The notes under the pieces were generated by a model that saw only the letters and a program-made list of their open reading frames with translations, did not search any database and was not told the DNA's origin. A stretch of DNA of 64,000 nt from JBBDLF01 sp040879025 (lineage in GTDB: Bacteria > Pseudomonadota > Gammaproteobacteria > Pseudomonadales > Pseudohongiellaceae), in NCBI GenBank assembly GCA_040879025.1, contig JBBDLF010000035.1, positions 1-64,000 of the forward strand. The letters run 5' to 3'. Numbering within the stretch: position 1 is the first letter of the stretch; every line of letters begins with the position of its first letter. A program made the translations under genes and the position numbers. Shown in pieces: positions 28,037 to 36,932 of this stretch.

Positions 28037-28434
28037 CAGAGCGCTCCCTTGTCATTTGCTTCGACCGGGATTTCGCCGTCACCGGAGCCCACTTTACTGA
28101 GAACGGGAACCAGCGCGAAGCTGACCACCACCGCCAGCACCCCGGCCAGTATGGCAAGCCAGCCGCCTTCTACCGCCGCCACCACGTTTTGCCTCGCCGC
28201 CATGGCCACAACGATAGGGATGTACATGGCGCTCCAGAATTTCACCCCTTCGCCTGACACACCCTCCGAAAGGGGTCTCAGGGCTGGTATGCTGCAGGCC
28301 GCGATGAGCAGCATCATCGCGATGCCCACACCCCCCACGTTAGCTTCCACTCCCAGGAGAACACCCAGCAGTTCACCGGCTGCCAGCCCGAGGACCAGAC
28401 AGGCGGAAAGCAGGGCCACACCGTAAATAATCAT
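28036..28434 (-). CDS. madL: Malonate transporter subunit MadL
   Basis: The 132-aa membrane protein has four helices (GVALLSACLVLGLAAGELLG, VGGVGIAMMLLIAACS, WSAMYIPIVVAMAARQNVV, AILAGVLAVVVSFALVPVLS), matching MadL. AGGAG lies eight bases before the ATG. It is the first gene of the malonate operon and is translationally coupled to madM. No MatR/MadR-type regulator is next to it. Confidence 0.9.
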   Translation of the reverse strand: MIIYGVALLSACLVLGLAAGELLGVLLGVEANVGGVGIAMMLLIAACSIPALRPLSEGVSGEGVKFWSAMYIPIVVAMAARQNVVAAVEGGWLAILAGVLAVVVSFALVPVLSKVGSGDGEIPVEANDKGAL

Positions 28435-28569
28435 TGGAAGTCTCCTTGTTTTTGTTGTTTGTGAGGGTTTGTGACGATGCGCCCCGATTCTACGATGCCA
28501 CTACCTCCAAGGCAATCGGCCAGCGCGGGCCGGGATCGCGCCTCACCCTGGGCTTTCCAGCGCCGCTGA

Positions 28570-28599
28570 TTGACAATACGCGGCGGTTTATAGGTTAAT
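28570..28599 (+). promoter_or_regulatory. Candidate sigma70 promoter for the PQQ dehydrogenase operon
   Basis: A perfect TTGACA at 28570-28575 and GTTAAT at 28594-28599 (4/6) are 18 bases apart, about 100 bases before the dehydrogenase ATG. The divergent madL promoter must lie in the same 265-base region. Confidence 0.4.
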
Positions 28600-28699
28600 T
28601 GGGCTTCAATTTCGATTAACAGCCCATGATTCGCGAGAGTTCGTCGGATCACCACAGGGCGCGGCGGTCTATCGGCAGCCGGCGGGACAGGTGAAACAC

Positions 28700-30352
28700 A
28701 TGCACAAGATTGTGATTGGAAAAGGGCTGGCATTATTGGCGGCAGGCATCGGCGTGGTACTGACGTCACTGCCGGCCGTGGCGCAGGATGTGACGGCCGG
28801 GATGCTGGAGAATGCCCAGGAACAGACTGACCGGTGGATTACCTATGGCAGGAATTACGGTGCCTGGCGCTATATGCCGGATGACCGCGTTAATCGGGAC
28901 AACGTGGACGACCTGCGTCCTGTGTGGATCAAACAGACTGGTGTCTCAGGTGGCGCGTTTGAAACCACCGCTCTGGTGAACGATGGGCGCATGTATCTCA
29001 CCACCGCCAACAGTCATCTGATCGTCGTGGATCCGCTGAGTGGCGAGACGTTGTGGCGCTATGATCACCAGTTTGACAACGTGGATTTATGTTGCGGGCC
29101 CCACAACCGGGGTGTGGCGCTGCACGGAGACAAGGTTTTCTGGGGTACGCTGGATTCTCACCTGCTTGCCTTTGACGCCGCGACCGGAATCCAGCTCTGG
29201 GATGTCGAGGTGGCCGATCATCGCGAGTCGTTCTCGATAACCGGCGCTCCCCTGGTGGTGAAGGATATGGTACTGATCGGAGTCGGCGGGGGTGAATTCG
29301 GCATTCGCGGGTTTATCGACGCCTACGACGTCAATACCGGTGAGCGCCGCTGGCGCTTCTACACGATCCCTGCGGAGGGTGAGCCCGGCAATGAAACCTG
29401 GGCAGGCGATTCCTGGATGACCGGAGGCTCGCCCACCTGGATTTCCGGTACCTATGACCCGGAACGGGATATGGTGTACTGGGGAACCGGCAATCCATGG
29501 CCGGATATCAACAACCAAGTGCGGGCCGGGGACAATCTCTACTCCAATTCCGTTGTCGCTCTCGATGCCGATACCGGTGAATTGCGCTGGCACTTCCAGG
29601 TTTCACCGCGGGATGAATTCGACCATGACGCCACCAGCGAGCCGATGCTTATCCGGGAGGAGATCAATGGAGAGATGCGGGACCTGGTCGTTCAGGTTGC
29701 GCGCAATGGCCACACTTACGCCCTCGACCGGGATACCGGCCGGTTCATATATGCGGCCGAGTATACGCGGGTCAACTGGGCTGACCGCGATGAGCGCGGT
29801 GTTCCGGTATTGAAGGAGGACTTGTACAACCCGGCCGGCATTGAAATATTCCCGGGGCTGTACGGGGGCAAAAACTGGCCGCCGGCTTCCTACAGTCCCG
29901 ATACGCATCTGGTGTATATTCCGGAACACGAACGAGGCACCACGTTTTTCCGAGCCGACCGTGAAGGGAGACCTGGCACCATGGACCTGGGAGGCATTCC
30001 GCAGTTCTCTCCCGAGGGCAGCGGCCATATTATCGCGCAGGACCTGCGAACCGGTGAGGTCGTCTGGAAATTTGAAACCCCCGGCGGTGTGAACTGGGCT
30101 GGAACGCTGGCTACCGGGGGAGGGCTGGTTTTCGCCGGCGCGCCCGATGGTTATCTGCGTGCGTTTAACGATGAAACCGGTGAGGTACTCTGGGAGTTCC
30201 AGACCGGCAGCGGCATCTATGCACCCCCCACAAGCTTCACTATTGATGGAACCCAGTATATTGGTGTTGCGTCAGGCTGGCGTGATGTGATGGTGCGTGA
30301 GGGCGTCGCCAACGTTCAGACAGGAGCCTATATTCTGTTTGCGCTTCCGTGA
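28700..30352 (+). CDS. PQQ-dependent dehydrogenase with D-x-D active site
   Basis: The 550-aa periplasmic quinoprotein (signal VVLTSLPAVAQ) has an eight-bladed propeller with repeated VVDPLSGETLW-type W motifs. It shows the vicinal cysteines LCCGPHNRG, the metal-binding region WGTGNPWPD and the active block DEFDHDAT. The catalytic Asp is followed two residues later by a second Asp, a feature linked to lanthanide use in XoxF/ExaF enzymes. It would oxidise an alcohol or aldehyde and reduce cytochrome c. The ATG at 28700 has AGGTG six bases upstream and is preferred over GTG 28691. The diheme cytochrome c gene follows in the same operon. Confidence 0.88.
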   Translation: MHKIVIGKGLALLAAGIGVVLTSLPAVAQDVTAGMLENAQEQTDRWITYGRNYGAWRYMPDDRVNRDNVDDLRPVWIKQTGVSGGAFETTALVNDGRMYLTTANSHLIVVDPLSGETLWRYDHQFDNVDLCCGPHNRGVALHGDKVFWGTLDSHLLAFDAATGIQLWDVEVADHRESFSITGAPLVVKDMVLIGVGGGEFGIRGFIDAYDVNTGERRWRFYTIPAEGEPGNETWAGDSWMTGGSPTWISGTYDPERDMVYWGTGNPWPDINNQVRAGDNLYSNSVVALDADTGELRWHFQVSPRDEFDHDATSEPMLIREEINGEMRDLVVQVARNGHTYALDRDTGRFIYAAEYTRVNWADRDERGVPVLKEDLYNPAGIEIFPGLYGGKNWPPASYSPDTHLVYIPEHERGTTFFRADREGRPGTMDLGGIPQFSPEGSGHIIAQDLRTGEVVWKFETPGGVNWAGTLATGGGLVFAGAPDGYLRAFNDETGEVLWEFQTGSGIYAPPTSFTIDGTQYIGVASGWRDVMVREGVANVQTGAYILFALP

Positions 30353-30371
30353 AACAGGCAGGACGGACATC

Positions 30372-31148
30372 ATGTTGCATTTAAAACCGGCGCTTGGGCG
30401 CCTGGCAGTTGCAGGATTTTTGCTGGCCGCGGCAGGTGCGCAGGCCGGACCCGGAGAAGGGCAGGGGCTTTATGACAGTTTCTGCGTTGTTTGTCACGGC
30501 GGTTTGGGCGAAGGCCAGACCATGGGGAAGTCGCTGACGGACAGCGCTGCCAAAAACCTCGACGACCAGGAACTGATCGCGGTGATTACCGAAGGGCGTT
30601 CGGGAACCGGTATGGCAGCCTGGGACGGTTCACTCAGTGACCAGGAGATACTCGATATCGCAGCCTACGTGCGGGTGCTGCAGGGTGGCAGCGGACTCAC
30701 CTCCGTAGATGAGAACGCGGTCGCCAGTGATGACCCCGCCGTCATCGCCGGGGAGGAACTGTTCAATGGCAAAGCGGGCTGTGTCACGTGTCACTCTTAC
30801 CGTGATCAGGGTGGCGCCGTGGGTCCCAATCTGGATGCCGTCAGTGCCCGGCTTGATGATGCCGAATTGCGGCATGCCCTGGTTGAGCCCTCCGCGAATA
30901 TCGCGGCAGGTTATGAAGTCAAGGAGGTTACTCTTCCCGATGGCAGCGTAATCCGCGGACGCTATCGCAACGATTCGGAACTGGCGGTACAGATTCAGAG
31001 CGAGGATGGTGCCCGCTGGGTAACCTATTTCAAGGACCGGGTTGAATCGATCACCGATACCGATCGTTCCCTGATGCCGGACGACGTGTTTGCCGCATTG
31101 ACTGGAGACGAGCAGCAGAAGCTGCTTGCCTTTCTCAAATCACTTTAG
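30372..31148 (+). CDS. Diheme cytochrome c
   Basis: The 258-aa product from ATG 30372 has a signal peptide (AGFLLAAAGAQA) and two heme c motifs, CVVCH (about residue 37) and CVTCH (about 138). The first domain is a class I cytochrome c with a Met ligand candidate in GTGMAAW. The second half resembles heme-binding domains with LVEPSANIAAGYEV and a following beta-rich region. It is 19 bases downstream of the PQQ dehydrogenase and is its likely electron acceptor. Confidence 0.88.
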   Translation: MLHLKPALGRLAVAGFLLAAAGAQAGPGEGQGLYDSFCVVCHGGLGEGQTMGKSLTDSAAKNLDDQELIAVITEGRSGTGMAAWDGSLSDQEILDIAAYVRVLQGGSGLTSVDENAVASDDPAVIAGEELFNGKAGCVTCHSYRDQGGAVGPNLDAVSARLDDAELRHALVEPSANIAAGYEVKEVTLPDGSVIRGRYRNDSELAVQIQSEDGARWVTYFKDRVESITDTDRSLMPDDVFAALTGDEQQKLLAFLKSL

Positions 31149-31208
31149 ACTGCGGTGCGCCGGCTCTGGCGCATCGTTTTGTTCATGAGCATACGGAGGA
31201 GAAAGCAA

Positions 31209-31679
31209 ATGCGATTCAAGGGGCTTGTGATTGCCGTGGTTATGCTGATTGGTTTGCCTGGCAGCGCCGATCAACCATTTTCCGCCGACGCGAGTTTCGG
31301 CGCGGCGATGCCCGATACCGGAGACGTGATGACACTGCAAGAGGCGATCGCCAGGCTGGACGGTCAGGCTGAAAGCGGGTTTCAGAAAATCACCGGTCAG
31401 GTGACTGAAGTATGTCAGGCAAAGGGTTGCTGGATGATCCTGATGGAAGGAGATACGTATGCCCGCATTACCTTCGAGGACTACGGCTTCTTCATTCCCA
31501 CGGAAACCAGCATGCAGCGTACGCTGGTCTACGGAAAGCTTGGCCAGATCACTCTCAGTGGCGAACAGGCTGCCCATTATGCGCGTGATGCGGGAGCCCG
31601 GGACGTTGTGGAAACGACAGGTGAAGTGACCGAATACTCCATTGTCGCCAGATCGGTCCAATTGGAGGAATCGATCTGA
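31209..31679 (+). CDS. Exported DUF4920-type protein
   Basis: The 156-aa product follows a strong GGAGGAGAA ribosome site. It has a signal peptide and an OB-fold-like domain with ITGQVTEVCQAKGCWMIL, the Cys pair typical of DUF4920 proteins. Function unknown; the motif suggests a metal or redox role. It closes the PQQ dehydrogenase and cytochrome c operon before a terminator hairpin. Confidence 0.75.
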   Translation: MRFKGLVIAVVMLIGLPGSADQPFSADASFGAAMPDTGDVMTLQEAIARLDGQAESGFQKITGQVTEVCQAKGCWMILMEGDTYARITFEDYGFFIPTETSMQRTLVYGKLGQITLSGEQAAHYARDAGARDVVETTGEVTEYSIVARSVQLEESI

Positions 31680-31703
31680 AGAGAATGCCGGAACAAACTG
31701 ATG

Positions 31704-31730
31704 CGGCAGACCCCTGGTCTGCCGTTTCCT
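31704..31730 (+). terminator. Rho-independent terminator of the PQQ operon
   Basis: A 9-bp stem, CGGCAGACC / GGTCTGCCG, has a three-base loop and is followed by TTTCCTGATTT. Confidence 0.7.
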
Positions 31731-31756
31731 GATTTCCGACCGCCCTGAACTTCCCT

Positions 31757-32575
31757 ATGGAAAATATTTCATTCGATCTTGATACCCTTGCCCAGTTCGC
31801 CATTGTCTACGGCATCCAACTGCTATTGGCGATACTTGTACTGGTCATAGGCCTCTATGCCGTCAGCGTGATCATGAATGTGATAAAGAGAGCGTTCGTG
31901 CGTAGCCGGGTAGACCTCTCCCTGCAGGGATTTTTAAACAGTTTCCTGTCCATTCTGCTCAAGATCATGGTGTACATCACCGCTGTCAGCATGCTGGGCG
32001 TGGAGATGACCTCCTTTGTCGCCATACTGGCCGCGGCTGGTCTCGCTGTGGGGCTGGCGCTCTCAGGGACTTTGCAGAACTTTGCCGGAGGCGTGATAGT
32101 TCTGCTGTTCAAACCCTACAGGGTTGGCGACTTCATAGAAGCACAGGGTTTTGCGGGCATGGTCAATGAAATCCAGATATTCGATACCATTCTGACAACA
32201 CCCGACAATAAAACCGTCATTATCCCCAACGGTCCGTTGGCCACTGACGCTCTGGTCAATTATTCGACGCAGCCCACCCGCCGGGTGGAATGGACCTTCG
32301 GTATTGCCTATGGCGATGACGTGGACAAGGCTTACGCCGTGCTGGACCGGCTGATCACCGCGGATGCACGTATCCTCAATGAGCCTGTCCCGTTCCGTGC
32401 GGTATCCGCTCTGGCGGACAGCTCGGTCGATATCGTGGTACGTGTATGGGTCAACTCCGCGGACTTCTGGCAGGTTTTCGTGGATATGAACGAGCAGGTT
32501 TACAAGACCTTTGTAACCGAAGGTCTGACCATTCCCTTTCCCCAGCGAGATGTCCATCTGTTCCCGGCGAAATGA
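31757..32575 (+). CDS. mscS: Small-conductance mechanosensitive channel (MscS family)
   Basis: The 272-aa inner-membrane protein has three N-terminal helices, the Ala/Gly-rich pore helix (AILAAAGLAVGLALSGTLQNFAGGVIVLLFKP, about residues 90-120) and the beta domain opening YRVGDFIEAQG. The TLTTPDNK-like block is TILTTPDNKTVIIPNG. It has the short E. coli MscS-type architecture. It lies behind a terminator, so it probably has its own promoter. Confidence 0.92.
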   Translation: MENISFDLDTLAQFAIVYGIQLLLAILVLVIGLYAVSVIMNVIKRAFVRSRVDLSLQGFLNSFLSILLKIMVYITAVSMLGVEMTSFVAILAAAGLAVGLALSGTLQNFAGGVIVLLFKPYRVGDFIEAQGFAGMVNEIQIFDTILTTPDNKTVIIPNGPLATDALVNYSTQPTRRVEWTFGIAYGDDVDKAYAVLDRLITADARILNEPVPFRAVSALADSSVDIVVRVWVNSADFWQVFVDMNEQVYKTFVTEGLTIPFPQRDVHLFPAK

Positions 32576-32583
32576 CATTAATA

Positions 32584-32600
32584 TAGTAAATACTTTACTA
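32584..32600. promoter_or_regulatory. AT-rich palindrome, possible operator or weak terminator
   Basis: TAGTAAA TAC TTTACTA is a 7-bp inverted repeat just after the MscS stop and before the methyltransferase gene. It may be a regulator site or a weak hairpin; there is no T-tract. Confidence 0.3.
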
Positions 32601-32719
32601 ATACCGAGATTGCTCACGATTCCCCTGCCCCGGGGCATGCTGTAGACTGTATCGGGTAACAGATTGTTGAAACACCAGCCCTGACCCCGCGAAGCCGGGG
32701 ATTCCTCCGGAACTCCACT

Positions 32720-33904
32720 ATGCATAAAATCCAGCTGAAAAAAGGCCGGGAATCTTCTGTACTCCGCCACCATCCCTGGATTTTTTCCGGTGCGGTTCAC
32801 AAACTCGACGGTGATCCCTCAGCAGGAGACCTTGTCAAAGTGATCAGCATGGGCGGCGCCGTGCTGGGCATTGGAGCCTACTCCCCGCAATCGCAGATTC
32901 GGGTTCGACTTTTCAGCTTTGCCGATGAAGTGGTGGACAATGAGTATCTGTCCGAAGCCGTCGGCAGGGCCATCGACAAGCGCAAGCATCTGGCTAATGA
33001 AAATTCCCGCTCCGCTTATCGCTTGATCTATGGAGAGTCTGATGGTCTGCCGGGCCTGGTAGTTGACCGCTATGGTGACTTTCTGGTCTGTCAGTTTCTG
33101 TTCGTCGGAATGGAGCGCTGCAAAAAGGTCATCGTGGAGATGCTGGCGAAACACACCGCGTGCCGGGGAATCTACGAGCGCTCCGATGTCGGGGTTCGCC
33201 AGAAGGAAGGCCTGGAGAAAATCGCCGGACCACTGTGGGGCGAAGTGCCTCCCGCGGAAATCATTATCGCCGAGAACGAACTGGAATTTGCCGTGGATGT
33301 CATCGGCGGGCAGAAAACCGGATTCTACCTTGACCAGGTGGACAATCGCGGCGAAGTGCAGCGGCTTTCCATGGGAAAACAGGTTCTGAATTGTTTCTCC
33401 TATACTGGCGGCTTTTCCGTGGCGGCATTACGGGGCGGCGCCGATCATGTAACCAGCCTCGACAGTTCGGCTCCCGCGCTGAAAATGGCGGGGGAAAATG
33501 TAGAGCGTAACGGATTTTCTTGGGAACGCCACGAACTGGTCAACGGCAATGTTTTTGACCAGTTACGACAATATCAGGCTGATCATCGGTTGTTTGACAT
33601 GGTGGTGCTGGATCCGCCAAAACTCGCGGAAAATAAATCACAAGTGAACAAAGCGGCCAGAGCGTACAAAGATCTGGCGTTGCAGGCTGCCAGGCTGTTG
33701 CATCCGGGGGGTATTCTGGTGACGTTCTCCTGTTCGGGAGGCATTGATCTTAACCTGTTCCAGAAAATAACCGCGGACGCCCTGCTTGATGCGCGCTGCG
33801 CGGGTGAAGTGATCCGTTATCTGCACCAGAGTGAGGATCACCCTGTGGCGCTTGGGTTCCCCGAAAGCCAGTACCTGAAAGGGCTGGTGTGCCGCGTTTT
33901 CTGA
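32720..33904 (+). CDS. rlmI: Class I rRNA methyltransferase, RlmI-like
   Basis: The 394-aa cytoplasmic protein has an N-terminal PUA domain (KGRESSVLRHHPWIFSGAV). The SAM-binding Rossmann domain shows NCFSYTGGFSVAALRGGA (motif I), a following acidic residue (TSLDSS) and LDPPKLA, the NPPY-like motif. The Cys in TFSCSGG is typical of m5C enzymes. E. coli RlmI methylates C1962 of 23S rRNA. The length and domain order match. Confidence 0.88.
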   Translation: MHKIQLKKGRESSVLRHHPWIFSGAVHKLDGDPSAGDLVKVISMGGAVLGIGAYSPQSQIRVRLFSFADEVVDNEYLSEAVGRAIDKRKHLANENSRSAYRLIYGESDGLPGLVVDRYGDFLVCQFLFVGMERCKKVIVEMLAKHTACRGIYERSDVGVRQKEGLEKIAGPLWGEVPPAEIIIAENELEFAVDVIGGQKTGFYLDQVDNRGEVQRLSMGKQVLNCFSYTGGFSVAALRGGADHVTSLDSSAPALKMAGENVERNGFSWERHELVNGNVFDQLRQYQADHRLFDMVVLDPPKLAENKSQVNKAARAYKDLALQAARLLHPGGILVTFSCSGGIDLNLFQKITADALLDARCAGEVIRYLHQSEDHPVALGFPESQYLKGLVCRVF

Positions 33905-34049
33905 GCGATTTGCCGCGTTTATCGGCTGAACGTGGGGAATCAATCGATTTATTCCCTTCTCTTTCCCGTTTGTGCCCTGTTAGGCAGTGACATTTCACTC
34001 GCAGTGTGCGAAATTTACGCCCTTCGTGTAACGGCATAAGGTAAGCGAT

Positions 34050-34559
34050 ATGAACAAGATACTTCCTCTGATCGCCGCGCTGGCCCTGGCAGTATTTTCC
34101 GGGTCTGTGCTGGCCAAGGGAAAAGGCGTGGGCAACGCGGACTTTGAACGCAAAGGCAATGGCTATGGCCACTGCAAAGCGATAGGCAAGGGACATCACA
34201 AAGACAAACACCATGGCTGGAGCCATGAAAACTGTGACGATGAACCGGTGGTGGAGCCGGAACCGACCTGTGTCTCTGACGTGGAGACCCTCGCGCACCA
34301 GTTCTCCAGCGGACCCGAGGGCGAGTCCTATACCGCGGAATTGACTCACATTGGTGTGGTATGTTCGCTGGATGAAGGGGCATTCTATGAATTGCCGGCA
34401 CTGGTTGATGACGGCACACGTGAATGTCTGGTTGACTACGAAATCTCCCTGGTCGCCTCCGATCCGGGATCCTATTGGGAAGATGAGGAAAGTCACGGCT
34501 ACGACATCAACATCACCCAACGATGCGACTCTGTGGAAGAGCCTGGACTGCCGGATTAG
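34050..34559 (+). CDS. Small exported His/Lys-rich and Cys-containing protein, unknown
   Basis: The 169-aa product starts after AGG with an eight-base spacing and has a clear signal peptide (LALAVFSGSVLA). Next comes a basic, His/Gly-rich stretch (GHHKDKHHGWSHENC) and an acidic C-terminal domain with three further Cys residues. The family is not recognised. The His cluster could bind metal. Confidence 0.7.
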   Translation: MNKILPLIAALALAVFSGSVLAKGKGVGNADFERKGNGYGHCKAIGKGHHKDKHHGWSHENCDDEPVVEPEPTCVSDVETLAHQFSSGPEGESYTAELTHIGVVCSLDEGAFYELPALVDDGTRECLVDYEISLVASDPGSYWEDEESHGYDINITQRCDSVEEPGLPD

Positions 34560-34583
34560 GGTCGCCTGGCACTGACGACTTGT

Positions 34584-34623
34584 AGCGAGGCCGGCTCAAA
34601 ACCCCCAGTCTGCCTCGCTTTCC
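34584..34623 (+). terminator. Weak terminator-like hairpin
   Basis: AGCGAGGC / GCCTCGCT (8 bp, 20-base loop) is followed by TTCCCC, just after the 169-aa gene. Confidence 0.4.
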
Positions 34624-34684
34624 CCGCCCGCTGAACCCATTGCCCCCTGATTCAAGCCTCCCACGATTTGTAACATTGTTTCGT

Positions 34685-34714
34685 TTGAGCCGCGCGAAAA
34701 TCTGTGTATACAAT
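34685..34714 (+). promoter_or_regulatory. Candidate sigma70 promoter for the NHL gene
   Basis: TTGAGC (34685-34690) and TACAAT (34709-34714, 5/6 match) are separated by 18 bases. Transcription would start near 34721, before the short leader frame. Confidence 0.45.
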
Positions 34715-34762
34715 GATTTCCCCTTGAGTCCGGCCGTTGCCGGGGTCTGCGGAGGAAAACGG

Positions 34763-34810
34763 ATGATAATCGACAAGAAATGCAAGCACGAGCTTGCTCG
34801 CCAGGAGTGA
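34763..34810 (+). CDS. Candidate 15-codon leader peptide
   Basis: The frame MIIDKKCKHELARQE has GGAGG seven bases before its ATG. It ends with a TGA that overlaps the ribosome site (AGGAGTGAAG) of the NHL gene two bases downstream. Such an arrangement allows translational coupling. No attenuator hairpin was seen. Confidence 0.35.
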   Translation: MIIDKKCKHELARQE

Positions 34811-34812
34811 AG

Positions 34813-35832
34813 ATGTCCAACTCTAGAAATTTAGGTGCTTTATTCGTCAGTACACTGTCTCTGCTGATGTTCACCCACCAGGCTGTCGCGCAGAACCATG
34901 CGCCTGATCTGTGGCATACCGACAACGAATGGGCCGAGGAGCCTCCAGGCCGCGAATGGGGGGCCACCAGCGCCGTTTATCCCGATATCGACGGTGTTCA
35001 CATCTGGGTCGGTGAGCGCTGCGGTGCCAACGGCAACTGCCTCGACACGCCTGAACTCGACCCCGTATTGAAGTTCAATGCCGACGGTGAAGTGGTGCAA
35101 AGTTTCGGCCGCGGTCTCATCGTCTGGCCTCACGGCATTCATGTGGACCCCCAGGGAAATATCTGGGTGGCCGATGCCCGCGGAGACGACATGCGGATGA
35201 AGGGACATCAGGTACACAAGTTCAGCCCGGACGGTGAACTGCTTCTGAGTCTGGGAACCGCCGGCGTGGCCGGGGAAGGTCGAAACGTATTCGATCAGCC
35301 CTGCGATGTGCTGGTTGCACCCAATGGGGACATCTTTGTGGCGGATGGCCATTCTGCGGAAGGCAATAACCGGATCGTGAAGTACAACAGCAACGGGGAA
35401 TATCAGATGGAGTGGGGCGAGACGGGCTCCAATCCTGGCCAGTTCCGCACACCGCATGGCTTGGCCATGGACTCCGAAGGTCTGCTCTATGTCGGCGACC
35501 GCAGTAACCGGCGGGTTCAGGTTTTCGATCAGGACGGCAACTTTGTCACAGACTACTACCAGTTCGGTCGACCGAGTGGTGTGTTCATTGATAAAAATGA
35601 CCACATCTATGTAGCTGATTCCGAGTCACGTGAAGGCTCCAATCCAGGCTACCGCCGCGGCATCCGGGTGGCGGAAATTGAAGGCGGCGCCTTTGTCTAC
35701 GGGTTTATTGATGATCCGCTGGAAGTGCCTGCAGGCACCAGTGCCGCTGAAGGGGTTGCGGTGGATGACGCCGGCAATATCTACGGCGCTGAAGTAGGGC
35801 CCCGGCAGTTGGTGAAATATACACGCAGGTAA
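34813..35832 (+). CDS. Exported NHL-repeat propeller, degenerate PAL-like
   Basis: The 339-aa product has a signal peptide (LSLLMFTHQAVAQ) and about six NHL blades: PHGIHVDPQGNIWVAD, QPCDVLVAPNGDIFVADG, TPHGLAMDSEGLLYVGDR and PSGVFIDKNDHIYVADS. It resembles the lyase half of peptide-amidating enzymes (PAL). Two of the three expected zinc His positions are kept (WPHG and TPHG). The third is replaced in SAAEGVAVDD, and the catalytic Tyr of DGY is replaced (ADGHSAEGNN). It may therefore be a binding propeller or another lactonase/lyase rather than an amidating lyase. Confidence 0.8.
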   Translation: MSNSRNLGALFVSTLSLLMFTHQAVAQNHAPDLWHTDNEWAEEPPGREWGATSAVYPDIDGVHIWVGERCGANGNCLDTPELDPVLKFNADGEVVQSFGRGLIVWPHGIHVDPQGNIWVADARGDDMRMKGHQVHKFSPDGELLLSLGTAGVAGEGRNVFDQPCDVLVAPNGDIFVADGHSAEGNNRIVKYNSNGEYQMEWGETGSNPGQFRTPHGLAMDSEGLLYVGDRSNRRVQVFDQDGNFVTDYYQFGRPSGVFIDKNDHIYVADSESREGSNPGYRRGIRVAEIEGGAFVYGFIDDPLEVPAGTSAAEGVAVDDAGNIYGAEVGPRQLVKYTRR

Positions 35833-35952
35833 GACAGGCAAGGTGCCCACCGGATGATGCCCGTCAACAGGGTATCCCGAAACCCAATCAAGGTACCTGG
35901 AGATTGCGGTCAGGCCGGGCTTCCGGTTTGACCGGCTTCCTCTGCGGTCCGT

Positions 35953-36753
35953 CTACCTTTCACAATCAGGAACAAATCCCCGCGCCATTGCCGACTCCCT
36001 GAGGGCCTGGGCGGGTTCCATCAATCGTCGAAGATCACCGATACGTGTCTCTGGGGACGGATGGGTGGAAATAAACTCCGGCGGTCTTGAGCCTCCTTGG
36101 GAATTCATGTTGACCCACAGCTTGATGCTTTGCTCGGGATCGAACCCCGCTCGAGCCATCAGCATGACGCCGACCGTATCCGCCTCGCTTTCCTGGGCCC
36201 GGCCGAAAGGCCGCATCAACCCCAGTTCCGTCGCAAGATCAACCGCACCCATTGTCGAGCCCGGTACGCCCAGTACTTGGGCCACCACGAATCCGACATC
36301 GCGCAGGGTCGAGCGGCTGGCTCGCTCATTACTGTGGCGGGCCAGTACATGTCCCACTTCATGCGCTATGACAGCACCCAGCTGGTGTTGATTTTCAGCA
36401 ACGTCCAGCAGTCCGGTAAATACGCCCATTTTGCCGCCTGGCAACGCGAAGGCATTGGCGCTGCTGTCTTCAAAAAGAGTGGCTTCCCAGACATATTCAC
36501 CCTTTTCCTCCTCGCTCAGGGCGGCGACGATATAACCTGTCACGCACTGGACGAATTCGTTGTGGCGGCGGTTGCTGGAGACGGGCATTTCCTGTCGCAT
36601 TTGCTGATAGGCCTGGGTACCCATCTGGGCCATCTCCTGCTCTGAATAGAGCACGACCTGGCGCCGCTCTGTGGGTGAGGTCGCGCAGGCGCCGAGGACA
36701 CAGAACAAAATGGCAGGACCGATCTTGCAAACTGGCAGGCGTAAGGCAGGCAT
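35953..36753 (-). CDS. M48-family metalloprotease lipoprotein
   Basis: The 266-aa product from ATG 36753 (GGGAG nine bases upstream; 36762 is too close) has a lipoprotein signal ending in VLGAC. It has the zinc motif HEVGHVLARH (about residue 130) and the downstream Glu in QESEADTVGV. The C-terminus has the usual THPSPETRIGDL block of Oma1/LoiP-like periplasmic peptidases. It probably degrades misassembled envelope proteins. Confidence 0.9.
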   Translation of the reverse strand: MPALRLPVCKIGPAILFCVLGACATSPTERRQVVLYSEQEMAQMGTQAYQQMRQEMPVSSNRRHNEFVQCVTGYIVAALSEEEKGEYVWEATLFEDSSANAFALPGGKMGVFTGLLDVAENQHQLGAVIAHEVGHVLARHSNERASRSTLRDVGFVVAQVLGVPGSTMGAVDLATELGLMRPFGRAQESEADTVGVMLMARAGFDPEQSIKLWVNMNSQGGSRPPEFISTHPSPETRIGDLRRLMEPAQALRESAMARGFVPDCER

Positions 36754-36932
36754 GAGTGTCATCTCCCGGTCAAGGCATCGCAGGCGTTTCCGGAGCGCAG
36801 GGGACCGCGCCGGAAGCCGCAGTGCATATTAACGCCAAACGCCGGAAAAGTCTCAACGGGCGGGAGGTCAGGCGCGTGGCGTGGTGTCTTCCCGGCATTC
36901 GGATCAACACAAATATCCGGTCCAGCCTGTTC

